Shown here in pieces: positions 55,453-64,000 of a stretch of 64,000 nucleotides of DNA; position 1 is the stretch's first letter; each line of letters opens with the position of its first letter. The stretch is from Streptomyces sp. Act143 (GTDB lineage Bacteria; Actinomycetota; Actinomycetes; Streptomycetales; Streptomycetaceae): contig NZ_QFRX01000001.1 of the NCBI RefSeq assembly GCF_003143935.1, positions 878,071 to 942,070 of the forward strand, given 5' to 3'. A program made the translations under genes and the position numbers. A model generated the notes under the pieces. That model worked only from the letters and a program-made list of their open reading frames with translations, was not told the origin of the DNA and did no database searches.

Positions 55453-57210
55453 TCAGTGCCGTGCCGCGGGCGTGTTGGCCGGGGTCACGTTCACGGCGGC
55501 CCAGGAGCGGTCAACCGCCCGGTACTCCGCGCTGCCGGCGCCGTAGAGGTCCTTCGCCGCCTTCAGCGTCGCCACGCGGGCGTCGTGGAAGTCGGTGGTG
55601 GAGACCATGTAGCGGGTCAGGGCGCGGTAGTAGATCGCCGTGGCCTTGGCGCGGCCGATGCCCTTCACGGGCAGGCCGTCGAAGGTCGGCGAGTCGTAGG
55701 TGACGCTGCCGATCTTCTTGCGGCCGCTGCCCTCGGCGAGCAGGTAGTACGCGTGCGAGGAGATGCCGGACCCGGCGTGCACCTCGGCGTCGTAGGCGGC
55801 CGGCGACCAGTAGTCGATGGCGCCTTCGAGGACGTCCAGGGACGGCTTGTCGAGGCGGCGCAGGAACTTCTGATCCAGGCCGAGCTTCTCGCCCAGCAGG
55901 TAGTTGGGCGGGTTCTTGGCGTTGTTCGCGCTGAACTCGACGTTGGAGCCGAAGATGTCGGCCAGGGACTCATTGAGGGAGCCGGCCTCGCCGTACTGGT
56001 TGCCGTCCGCGTCCACCCGGGTGGGCTCCAGGCGGGCGGTGGCGTCCACGACGCCGTGGGTGAGTTCGTGGCCGGTGACGTCGAGGACGACGAGCGGCTT
56101 CTTGAACATGTCCCCGTCGCCGTCGCCGTACAGCATGCAGCCGCAGGCCGGGTCCCAGAACGCGTTGGCCACCTTGTTGCCGAAGTGGACCATCGCCTTG
56201 GCGCCCTTGGAGTTGTTGGCGATGCCCTTGCGGCCGAAGGTCTTCTTGTAGAAGTCGAGGGTCTTGGTGATGCCGTACTGAGCGTCGACGGCGGCGCTGG
56301 CCCGGTTGGAGACGGCGCCGTTGCCCCACTTGTTGGTGGTGGAGGTGAACTTCTTGCCGCGGGCGAAGTTCTCCAGCTCCTGCCCCTTGGCGTCGCGGGT
56401 CTCGGTGCCCCAGCGGCTGGGGTCCTTCAGGAGGTAGCTGCGGCTGCCCGTCTTGGTGGTGGTCAGCGGGACCTTCCCGGCGAAGAGGGAGGTGCCGGTG
56501 CCGTTCGCTGTCGCCGCGAGCGCGGAGGCCTGCGGGGCGGTGCCGGTGGCCGGGTCGAGCGTCTCGCCGCGCTCGCGCAGGGTGTCGACGAGCCGGGGCG
56601 ACAGGAACTCGTCGCTGTCGGGCGTGTTGCTGCGCACCTTGCCGGTGAGCGCGTCGACGACGACGGTGCGGGAGCCGCCGGCCTCGGTGGTGGCGCTGTC
56701 GGTGACCTGGACCTGGTAGGCGAGGGCCGCGGCGCCGTCGCGGGCGTCGACGACGAGTTCGGCCGGGCCGGCGTCGCCCTTCGCGACGGTCGCGGCCTTC
56801 TCCTCGGCCTGGCGGGCCGTCAGCCGGGCGCGCGTGGCCGCGGGGTCGACCTGGTGGTCGGCCGCTCGGGTGACACCCGCGTAGGTCAGCCGCTCGGTGA
56901 GGTGGACGACGAGGTCGCCGCCGAGGACGGGCATGCCCTGGTGCGCCCGGACGAACCGGACGTGCCGGGCCCCCTCCGGGTCGATCAGCACGTCTTGGGC
57001 GTGGAGTTCGTCGCCCTGGGCGACTCCGGTCGCGGCGGCGTGGGCGAACGCGGCGGTGCGGGCCGCGTCGACGACGGACGTGGCGGTGACAGCCGGAGCC
57101 TGGGCCGGCTTCCCCGTGGACGGGCCGGCGAAGGCCGTGCCCGCGAGCCCCGTGGCGGCCGTCGTCACCGCGACGGCGACGGCCAGGCTGCGTATGTGGG
57201 GTCTACGCAC
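55453..57210 (-). CDS. Secreted M4 (thermolysin-like) metalloprotease
   Basis: The 585-residue preproprotein has a signal peptide (RSLAVAVAVTTAATGLAGTAFA), an FTP/PepSY propeptide of about 170 residues (HVRFVRAHQGMPVLGGDLVV, RTVVVDALTGKV), and a mature catalytic domain. The zinc site is H381-E382-x-x-H385 in VTGHELTHGVVD, the third ligand is in GSLNESLADIFG, and the active-site histidine region is VHAGSGISSHAYYLL. The propeptide is an intramolecular inhibitor and folding aid removed by self-cleavage. GTG 57210. It is divergent from the secreted serine hydrolase across a 314-base region. Confidence 0.95.
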   Translation of the reverse strand: MRRPHIRSLAVAVAVTTAATGLAGTAFAGPSTGKPAQAPAVTATSVVDAARTAAFAHAAATGVAQGDELHAQDVLIDPEGARHVRFVRAHQGMPVLGGDLVVHLTERLTYAGVTRAADHQVDPAATRARLTARQAEEKAATVAKGDAGPAELVVDARDGAAALAYQVQVTDSATTEAGGSRTVVVDALTGKVRSNTPDSDEFLSPRLVDTLRERGETLDPATGTAPQASALAATANGTGTSLFAGKVPLTTTKTGSRSYLLKDPSRWGTETRDAKGQELENFARGKKFTSTTNKWGNGAVSNRASAAVDAQYGITKTLDFYKKTFGRKGIANNSKGAKAMVHFGNKVANAFWDPACGCMLYGDGDGDMFKKPLVVLDVTGHELTHGVVDATARLEPTRVDADGNQYGEAGSLNESLADIFGSNVEFSANNAKNPPNYLLGEKLGLDQKFLRRLDKPSLDVLEGAIDYWSPAAYDAEVHAGSGISSHAYYLLAEGSGRKKIGSVTYDSPTFDGLPVKGIGRAKATAIYYRALTRYMVSTTDFHDARVATLKAAKDLYGAGSAEYRAVDRSWAAVNVTPANTPAARH

Positions 57211-58751
<1,541 letters not shown>

Positions 58752-58848
58752 GGCGCTCCTGCTCGGACGGGAACCCCCGGGGGGCGGGGCGGACGTTGTC
58801 CGGACACCCCCGCCGGGGCCCCGCACCACGACACCGCAGGACGGCACG

Positions 58849-60144
58849 ATGACCGAGTTGGTTCCCGGGGGCAATCTGCCCCTCCCGGCCGGTGCCGTGA
58901 CCGTCCGGGTGCCCGGCCCGTTCGACGTGTCCGCGTTGATCACCGGCGAGGACGGCAAGGTCGGGGGCGACGCCGACTTCGTCTTCTACAACCAGCCCGC
59001 CGCCCCCGGAGCCCGGCTGACCGGCGACACCCTGTCCCTCGACCCGGCACGTCTGCGCGCCGGTGCCGCCAAGGTCACCGTCGTGGTCAGCCCGGCCGAC
59101 CCGGGCACCGCGTCGGGGCGCCTGCCCGCCCCCGTCCTCGACGTCACGGGGCCCGGCGGGCGTCTCCTGGCCCGGTTCGCCCCGCCCCGCCCCCGTGAGG
59201 AGACCGTGCTGCTCCTCGCCGAGGTCTACCGGCGCGGCACCGGCTGGAAACTGCGCGCCCTCGGCCAGGGCTACGCCGACGGACTCGCCGGACTGGCACG
59301 CGACTTCGGGGTGGACGTCGCCGATGGCACGCCCCCGCCACCCGCCCCGGGACACGCCCCCTCCCCCGACCCCGACGGCTTCCTCGGGCTGGTCAACTCC
59401 GCCCGCGCCGCCGCCGGTTCCCCGCCCGTCGCGCTCGACGCCCGCCTGACCTCCGCGGCCCGGGCGCACGCCCTGGCCATGGCCGCGGCGGGCCGCCTCG
59501 GCATCGAGGGCGGGGACGGCGTCTCCGTCCACCAGCGTCTGACCGCCACCGGCTACTCGTACGTCACCGTCGGCGAGCACCTCGTTTCGGGCCCCCGCTC
59601 CCCCGCCGAGTTCGTCGCCTACTGCCTGCGCACCGCCCCGCCCCGGCAGACCCTGCACGACCCGGCGTTCCTGCACGCGGGTCTGGCGTACGTCGCCGAC
59701 AGCCGCTCCGGCGACACCTACTGGACGGCTCTGTGGGCCCGCCCGCTCACCCCCACCGAACTGGCCCGCACCGCGTCCGAGGTCGTCGACCGCACCAACC
59801 ACGAGCGCACCCGGCACGGTCTGCCGCCCCTGGCCGTGGACCCCCGTCTCACCGCCGCCGCGCAGGCACACAGCACGGACATGATCGCCCGCGCCTTCTA
59901 CTCCCACACGTCCCCCGACGGGAGCCGGCCCTGGGACCGGGCCGCCGCCGCGGGCGCCACCCGGCGCTCGATCGGCGAGAACATAGCCTGCGGTCAGCGT
60001 TCGCCCGCCGAGGTCGTCGAAGGGTGGATGAACAGCCCCGGCCATCGCGCCAACATCCTGAAACCGGACTTCACCCACATCGGCATCGGCTTCGCGGGCG
60101 GCGGTCCGGCCGGTACGTACTGGACCCAGCTCTTCGGCGCCTGA
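58849..60144 (+). CDS. TerD domain fused to two CAP (SCP-like) domains
   Basis: The 431-residue protein joins a TerD-like domain (about 1-165) to two CAP domains. The TerD part keeps PGGNLPLPAG, DADFVFYNQP, LLAEVYRRGTGWKLRALGQG and GYADGLAGLARDFGVDV. The acidic calcium cluster is largely lost: FDVSA replaces DLDAS, and GDTLSLDP stands where GDGDDE is usual. CAP1 (about 178-300) is degenerate. CAP2 (about 308-431) has the typical FYSHTSPDG, SIGENIACGQ and NSPGHRANILKPDF. No signal peptide or membrane helix precedes it, so both CAP domains would be cytoplasmic, which is odd for this normally secreted fold. ATG 58849 follows AGGACGG. The AIM24 gene follows 83 bases downstream. Confidence 0.88.
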   Translation: MTELVPGGNLPLPAGAVTVRVPGPFDVSALITGEDGKVGGDADFVFYNQPAAPGARLTGDTLSLDPARLRAGAAKVTVVVSPADPGTASGRLPAPVLDVTGPGGRLLARFAPPRPREETVLLLAEVYRRGTGWKLRALGQGYADGLAGLARDFGVDVADGTPPPPAPGHAPSPDPDGFLGLVNSARAAAGSPPVALDARLTSAARAHALAMAAAGRLGIEGGDGVSVHQRLTATGYSYVTVGEHLVSGPRSPAEFVAYCLRTAPPRQTLHDPAFLHAGLAYVADSRSGDTYWTALWARPLTPTELARTASEVVDRTNHERTRHGLPPLAVDPRLTAAAQAHSTDMIARAFYSHTSPDGSRPWDRAAAAGATRRSIGENIACGQRSPAEVVEGWMNSPGHRANILKPDFTHIGIGFAGGGPAGTYWTQLFGA

Positions 60145-60227
60145 CCGCACCACCTCCGCCGTTCCGTGCGGACACACCGCCGACCGGCCCCGTGACGGAA
60201 GGAAACCCTCCGGGACACCATGCCCTC

Positions 60228-60905
60228 ATGAAGGGTGACCTGTTTTCCAGTGAGCACATGGTCCAGCCGGCCACGGCGCCGGGCATGACCGTCGAGAACG
60301 CCAAGTGCATCAGATACGCGGTGAACGGCGAGATGCTCGCCCGCCAGGGATCGATGATCGCCTACCGCGGCAACCTCCAGTTCGAACGCAAGGGCCAGGG
60401 CGTGGGCGGCATGCTCAAACGCGCGGTCACCGGCGAGGGCCTGCCCCTCATGGCCGCGCGCGGGCAGGGCGAGGCCTGGTTCGCGCAGGAGGCGCAGAAC
60501 TGCTTCGTCGTCGACATCGACCCCGGCGACGAATTCACCGTCAACGGCCGCAACGTCCTGTGTTTCGACGCCTCGCTGTCGTACCGGATCGCGACGGTGA
60601 AGGGCGCCGGGATCAGCGGGGGCGGCCTGTTCAACAGCGTCTTCACCGGACAGGGCCGGCTGGGCCTGGTCTGCGAGGGCAACCCGCTGGTCATCCCGGT
60701 CTCGGCGCAGTTCCCGGTGTACGTCGACACGGACGCGGTCGTGGGCTGGACGGCCGGCCTCGACACCTCGCTGCACCGTTCGCAGTCCATCGGCTCGATG
60801 CTGCGCGGCGGTTCGGGCGAAGCGGTCCAGCTGATGCTGCGGGGCGAGGGATACGTCGTCGTACGGCCGAGCGAGACGACACCGCACAAGCCGCAGCAGC
60901 ACTAA
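60228..60905 (+). CDS. AIM24 family protein
   Basis: The 225-residue protein is an AIM24-type beta-barrel: MTVENAKCIRYAVNGEMLAR and QGSMIAYRGNLQFERKG at the N-terminus, LPLMAARGQGEAWFAQEAQN, NCFVVDIDPGDEFTVNGRNV, and GLVCEGNPLVIPVS. AIM24 is named from a yeast mitochondrial protein; bacterial copies have no known biochemical function. No signal peptide. The ATG at 60228 fits the family start; a GGAAGG lies 27 bases upstream, too far to be convincing, so a nearer weak site must serve. It follows the TerD-CAP fusion on the same strand; a shared role in a Ter-type stress process is an inference. Confidence 0.88.
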   Translation: MKGDLFSSEHMVQPATAPGMTVENAKCIRYAVNGEMLARQGSMIAYRGNLQFERKGQGVGGMLKRAVTGEGLPLMAARGQGEAWFAQEAQNCFVVDIDPGDEFTVNGRNVLCFDASLSYRIATVKGAGISGGGLFNSVFTGQGRLGLVCEGNPLVIPVSAQFPVYVDTDAVVGWTAGLDTSLHRSQSIGSMLRGGSGEAVQLMLRGEGYVVVRPSETTPHKPQQH

Positions 60906-60916
60906 CCCGACGACCG

Positions 60917-60968
60917 AGGGCCCTGCTGGACCTCCCCTGGCCCGGCAGGGGTGCTGCGGCGGCCCTTT
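60917..60968 (+). terminator. Compound terminator hairpin after the AIM24 gene
   Basis: Outer arms AGGGCC (60917-60922) and GGCCCT (60961-60966) enclose an inner perfect hairpin CCCCTG-GCCCGG-CAGGGG (60934-60951), followed by TTTCG. It starts 12 bases after the AIM24 stop. Confidence 0.6.
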
Positions 60969-61047
60969 CGGAACCCGGTTGACCGGCGGCGCGCGCCGCG
61001 TCAGGGTCGAAGCGGTGCGGGCCGTCCGCACCGGAAGGGTGACTGCC

Positions 61048-62007
61048 TTGATCGGGATCTCCGAGATCGAAGCCGCGGCCGAGCGGATCGCCGGACACGT
61101 CGTCCGCACCCCCACCGTGCCGAGCCCCGGCCTGTCCGCGCTGCTCGGTGCCCCGGTCACCGCCAAGCTCGAACTGCTCCAGCGCACCGGCTCGTTCAAG
61201 GCGCGCGGCGCGACGGCGAAGCTGCTGTCGTTGAGCGAGGCGGAGCGGGCCGCGGGTGTGGTGGCGGTCAGCGGCGGCAATCACGGCATCGCGCTCGCGC
61301 TGACGGCCGCGGCCCTCCATGTGAAGGCCACGGTGGTCATGCCGCGTTCGGCGCCCGCCCGTGCCGTCCAGATCGCCGAGGAGGCCGGTGCCGCGGTACG
61401 GCTGACCGAGGACATGGGCGGCGCGTTCTCGCTCGTGACGCGGCTGCGGGACGAGGGGCTGACGCTGGTCCACCCCTTCGACGACCCGGTGGTCGTCGCC
61501 GGACAGGGCACCGTGGGACTGGAGTTCGCGGACGACGCCGGCGAACTCACCGACGTCCTCGTCAGCATCGGGGGCGGCGGCTTGATGGCGGGGGTCGCGG
61601 CGGCGCTGCGGGCCCGGCGGCCGGGGGTGCGGATCTGGGGTGTGGAGACCGAGGGCGCCACGGCCATGTCCGAGGCGCTGGCGGCGGGCGGACCGGTGCC
61701 GGTCGCACTGTCGTCGATCGTGTCCACGCTCAGCGCCCCCGCGGTGTCGCAGCTGACGTACGACCATGTGTCGGCCCTGGTCGACGAGGTGCTCGTGGTC
61801 ACCGACCGGGAGGCCGTGCAGGGCTCGCTCGGGCTCGCCGACCACGCCAAGGTGTGGGCCGAGCCCGCCGCCGGCTGTCTGCTGCCGGCGGCCCGGCGGG
61901 TGCTGGAGCGGGTCGGGGACGGTGCCCGGCTGGGGCTGGTCGTCTGCGGCGGCAACGCGACGACCGGGGACGTCATGGCCTGGGCGGAACGATTCGGCCT
62001 TCTCTGA
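61048..62007 (+). CDS. Threonine/serine dehydratase-like PLP enzyme (fold type II)
   Basis: The 319-residue enzyme resembles catabolic threonine dehydratase/serine racemase. K51 in QRTGSFKARGATAK is the Schiff-base lysine, GGNHGIALALTAAALH holds the substrate carboxylate, and the phosphate loop is SIGGGGLMAGVAAAL. The C-terminal LGLVVCGGNATTGDV contacts the PLP ring. There is no ACT regulatory domain, as in the short degradative form. I prefer the TTG at 61048 because GGAAGG lies nine bases upstream; GTG 61039 is an alternative with the site too close. The stop overlaps the first of two TGAC-N5-GTCA repeats. Confidence 0.87.
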   Translation: MIGISEIEAAAERIAGHVVRTPTVPSPGLSALLGAPVTAKLELLQRTGSFKARGATAKLLSLSEAERAAGVVAVSGGNHGIALALTAAALHVKATVVMPRSAPARAVQIAEEAGAAVRLTEDMGGAFSLVTRLRDEGLTLVHPFDDPVVVAGQGTVGLEFADDAGELTDVLVSIGGGGLMAGVAAALRARRPGVRIWGVETEGATAMSEALAAGGPVPVALSSIVSTLSAPAVSQLTYDHVSALVDEVLVVTDREAVQGSLGLADHAKVWAEPAAGCLLPAARRVLERVGDGARLGLVVCGGNATTGDVMAWAERFGLL

Positions 62008-62038
62008 CCATTCGTCACTCATCCTTGACCATTCGTCA
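62005..62038. promoter_or_regulatory. Tandem TGAC-N5-GTCA palindromes upstream of the pseudokinase gene
   Basis: The 13-base sequence TGACCATTCGTCA occurs at 62005-62017 and again at 62026-62038, 21 bases apart, about two helical turns. Each copy is itself an inverted repeat TGAC-N5-GTCA; the second extends to TTGAC-N5-GTCAA. A further perfect palindrome, TGCGGT-G-ACCGCA, lies at 62046-62058. All sit in the 147-base gap before 62155. Confidence 0.55.
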
Positions 62039-62154
62039 ATTCCCGTGCGGTGACCGCATGTCAGGAAACCGGCCGGCTTTCGGCTGAACGCACCCCGTCG
62101 CGCCCTTCGTACCTGTGGGAAAGGTGAGAGCCAGGGGTTCAGCGAGGGATGACC

Positions 62155-63759
62155 ATGGTCAAGGCGCACGTCTCCACACAAGAGCTGGTCGCCGGACGGT
62201 ACCGGCTCGTGGAGGTCCTTCACCGCGAGACCAACCGCGTCTGCTGGTACGGCGAGGACGTCGAGGCCGGTCGGCCCTGCCTCCTCACCCAAACGGGGCT
62301 GCCGCCCGATCCGGACGGGGAGAGCGCGCGGCGGGCCGTCGCCCGGGTCGTCCGGATGGCCGAGACCATGGGCCGGCTGTGCCCGGGCCGGGTCGCCGCG
62401 GTCGTCGACGCCGTCGAGGAGTACGGCACCCTGTGGACCGTCACCGAGTGGATCGACGGCATACCGCTGGGCGAACTCCTCGAACGGCAGGGCGCGTTCG
62501 GCCATGCCCGCGCGGCCCGCATCGGCCTGGAGCTGCTCGACGTGCTGGAGGCCGGGCACAGCGAGGGCATCACACACGGCGAGCTCAGTCCGGGCCAGGT
62601 GTTCGTGCCCGACCGGGGCCCCGTCGTGGTGACCGGCTTCGGGCTGGCCGGGGCGACCCTCGTCCCCAGAGTCAGCGCACCGTCGTACGCCTCCCCGGAA
62701 CAGGCCCGCGACGAGCGCATCGGTCCGGCGGCCGATCTGTGGGCGCTGGGCGCGATGCTCTACGCGATGGTCGAGGGCCGGCCGCCGTTCCGTGACCGGG
62801 ACAGCCCGGAGACCACGCTGAAGGGGGTGGACCGGCTGCCGCTGCGCGGCCCGGTGCGGGCCGGTCCGCTCACCCCGACCGTGCAGGGGCTGCTGCGCAA
62901 GAACTCCCGCGAACGGCTGGGCCGTCAGGCGGTGCGCGAGGCCCTGTCCCGCGTGGTGACGGAGGAACCCGACGCCCTCCCGGACGAGACCCCGGTGCCG
63001 CTGCTGCGCCGCCTCCACGATGCCGGGCCGGGCCGCGGCCGGCGCACGATGGCCGCGGGAACGGCGCTGGCCGTCGTCACCGTGACCGTCGCCGTTCTCG
63101 CCGCGACGGGCCGGCTGTCCACGGATGCCGACGACTCCGCGGCGGATGCCCCGCCGGCCGGCCCCACCGCCTCGGCCACCGGCGGTGAGCCGGCACAGCC
63201 CGCACCCGAGCCGACCCCCACGCGGCAGCCGACGCAGAAACCGACTCCGACGCCGAGTCCGACACGGTCCCCGACCACCGCGGCCCCGTCCCCCACCCCG
63301 GCCTTCCAGCACTACACCGCGCCCCAGGGCTTCTCCGTCTCCCTCCCCCGGGGCTGGACGGCGCTGAGCACGACGCAGCAGGACGACCTGGCCTACCGCG
63401 TCGTCCTCGGCGCCGAGGGCGACCCCCGCACGCTCGCCGTCACCTACAGCACGCGCGTGGGCGACGACCCGGTCGCCGTCTGGCGGGACGACGTCGAGCC
63501 GGGGCTGCGGCAGAGCGGCGACTACCGGCGCGTCGGGGAGATCCGGGCGACGACGTACCAGGGCCGCGAGGCCGCCGACATGGAGTGGCTCGCCACCGTC
63601 GACGGCACCCGGGTGCACACCCTGGGCCGGGGCTTCCTGATCGGCGGGGGCCGCGGCTACTCGCTGCGCTGGACGACCCCGGCGGCGGACTGGGACGACC
63701 CCGCCGACCAGCAGACCCTGGAGACGGTCCTGCGGACCTTCGAGGTGCCGTCAGTCTGA
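62155..63759 (+). CDS. Membrane-anchored Ser/Thr kinase-like protein, probable pseudokinase
   Basis: The 534-residue protein has a kinase-like domain at about 10-270, one membrane helix near 298-316 (AAGTALAVVTVTVAVLAATG), a Pro/Thr-rich linker to about 382 and an extracytoplasmic C-terminal domain (FSVSLPRGWTALSTTQQD onward). Catalytic residues are missing: the VAxK lysine position reads PCLLTQTG, the HRD loop is THGELSPGQVF (no Asp) and DFG is TGFGLAG. The APE and following helix are retained (APSYASPEQARDERIG, DLWALGAMLYAMVEGRPPF). It should bind partners rather than phosphorylate. I prefer ATG 62155, six bases after GCGAGGG; ATG 62149 adds two residues. Its end overlaps the convergent gene by 9 bases. 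Confidence 0.87.
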   Translation: MVKAHVSTQELVAGRYRLVEVLHRETNRVCWYGEDVEAGRPCLLTQTGLPPDPDGESARRAVARVVRMAETMGRLCPGRVAAVVDAVEEYGTLWTVTEWIDGIPLGELLERQGAFGHARAARIGLELLDVLEAGHSEGITHGELSPGQVFVPDRGPVVVTGFGLAGATLVPRVSAPSYASPEQARDERIGPAADLWALGAMLYAMVEGRPPFRDRDSPETTLKGVDRLPLRGPVRAGPLTPTVQGLLRKNSRERLGRQAVREALSRVVTEEPDALPDETPVPLLRRLHDAGPGRGRRTMAAGTALAVVTVTVAVLAATGRLSTDADDSAADAPPAGPTASATGGEPAQPAPEPTPTRQPTQKPTPTPSPTRSPTTAAPSPTPAFQHYTAPQGFSVSLPRGWTALSTTQQDDLAYRVVLGAEGDPRTLAVTYSTRVGDDPVAVWRDDVEPGLRQSGDYRRVGEIRATTYQGREAADMEWLATVDGTRVHTLGRGFLIGGGRGYSLRWTTPAADWDDPADQQTLETVLRTFEVPSV

Positions 63760-64000
63760 GTCGCGAGGCGCGCGCAGGGCCCTGATGCGGGGACCGCCCA
63801 GCGGCTGGGTGCCCCACTTCACACGGAACGTGCCGTCCGTGAGCGAGCAGGTCAGCTCCATGCGGTGCGGTGTCTCCAGCAGCGCCAGGTCGAGGGCGAG
63901 GGTGCCCTCGCCGGTCCATCCGCCGCTCACCGCGGTCGGCACCGGGCCCTCGGTGACGGTCCAGCCGGGCTCACCGCACCGCAGCTCCAGCCGTTCCCCC
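63751..64000 (-). CDS. C-terminal part of an unidentified protein (5' end outside window)
   Basis: The minus-strand frame stays open from the window edge to TGA 63751-63753, giving about 82 residues such as ERLELRCGEPGWTVTEGPVP, DLALLETPHRMELTCSLTDG and TFRVKWGTQPLGGPRIRALR. It looks like a beta-rich C-terminal domain. The ELTCSLTDGTFRVKW pattern reminds me of the tail found on some Streptomyces serine hydrolases, but I am not sure and assign no function. It overlaps the pseudokinase end by 9 bases. Confidence 0.55.
   Translation of the reverse strand, partial: GERLELRCGEPGWTVTEGPVPTAVSGGWTGEGTLALDLALLETPHRMELTCSLTDGTFRVKWGTQPLGGPRIRALRAPRDSD

Overview
This is a high-GC actinobacterial chromosome segment, almost certainly Streptomyces. 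Third codon positions are strongly G/C, GTG and TTG starts are common, ribosome-binding sites are GGAGG-like, and the gene families (GlgE pathway, Wbl protein, DUF5133, ANTAR, SigB/F/G-type sigma factors with HATPase_c partners, DUF1206, AIM24, TerD) are typical of that genus. I see no rRNA, tRNA, insertion sequence, integrase, prophage or CRISPR array. Coding density is high.

Layout. 0-4.5 kb: tail of a SigB-type sigma factor, an ANTAR protein, a two-domain VOC protein, glgX with an HATPase-like gene, and a DUF5133 gene. 4.6-12 kb: the glgE-treS-pep2-glgB operon, which converts trehalose via maltose and maltose-1-phosphate into branched alpha-glucan, with the divergent glgX as debrancher. 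12-20.6 kb: YbdK-type ligase, long-chain acyl-CoA synthetase, HATPase_c protein, type II NADH dehydrogenase, FUSC transporter, DUF1206 membrane protein. 20.7-22.2 kb: a second SigB-type sigma factor preceded by its probable anti-sigma kinase. 22.4-28.9 kb: an Orn/Lys/Arg decarboxylase-family enzyme, a stand-alone cNMP-binding protein, an MFS transporter, a deletion scar joining the ends of a lysE/lysG pair, TetR, and a saccharopine dehydrogenase-family enzyme. 29-34 kb: WblE-like protein, an L,D-transpeptidase/two-component operon, and a secreted M1 peptidase. 34-40.9 kb: DUF488, a TetR-flavoprotein operon with tandem operators shared with a divergent alkB, and an acyltransferase/MBL hydrolase/DUF4032 run. 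40.9-48.8 kb: universal stress protein, small VOC protein, a tightly overlapping three-gene redox-signalling operon (receiver/glutaredoxin-like/TrxR-like fusion, cNMP-binding histidine kinase, UBP zinc finger) and a LAL-type regulator. 48.8-55.3 kb: a ROK-led glycan operon (GH27, GH95, SGNH esterase). 55.4-64 kb: secreted M4 metalloprotease, secreted serine hydrolase, a TerD-CAP-CAP fusion, AIM24 protein, a PLP dehydratase, a membrane-anchored pseudokinase, and a gene cut by the window end.

The most interesting items are the 42.3-45.8 kb redox triad, whose glutaredoxin-like and TrxR-like parts both lack the usual cysteine pairs; the lysE/lysG deletion scar at 26.41 kb; the TerD-CAP fusion without an export signal; and several perfect palindromes placed at regulators. 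Functions are assigned by reading motifs in the translated sequence; no database search was run.
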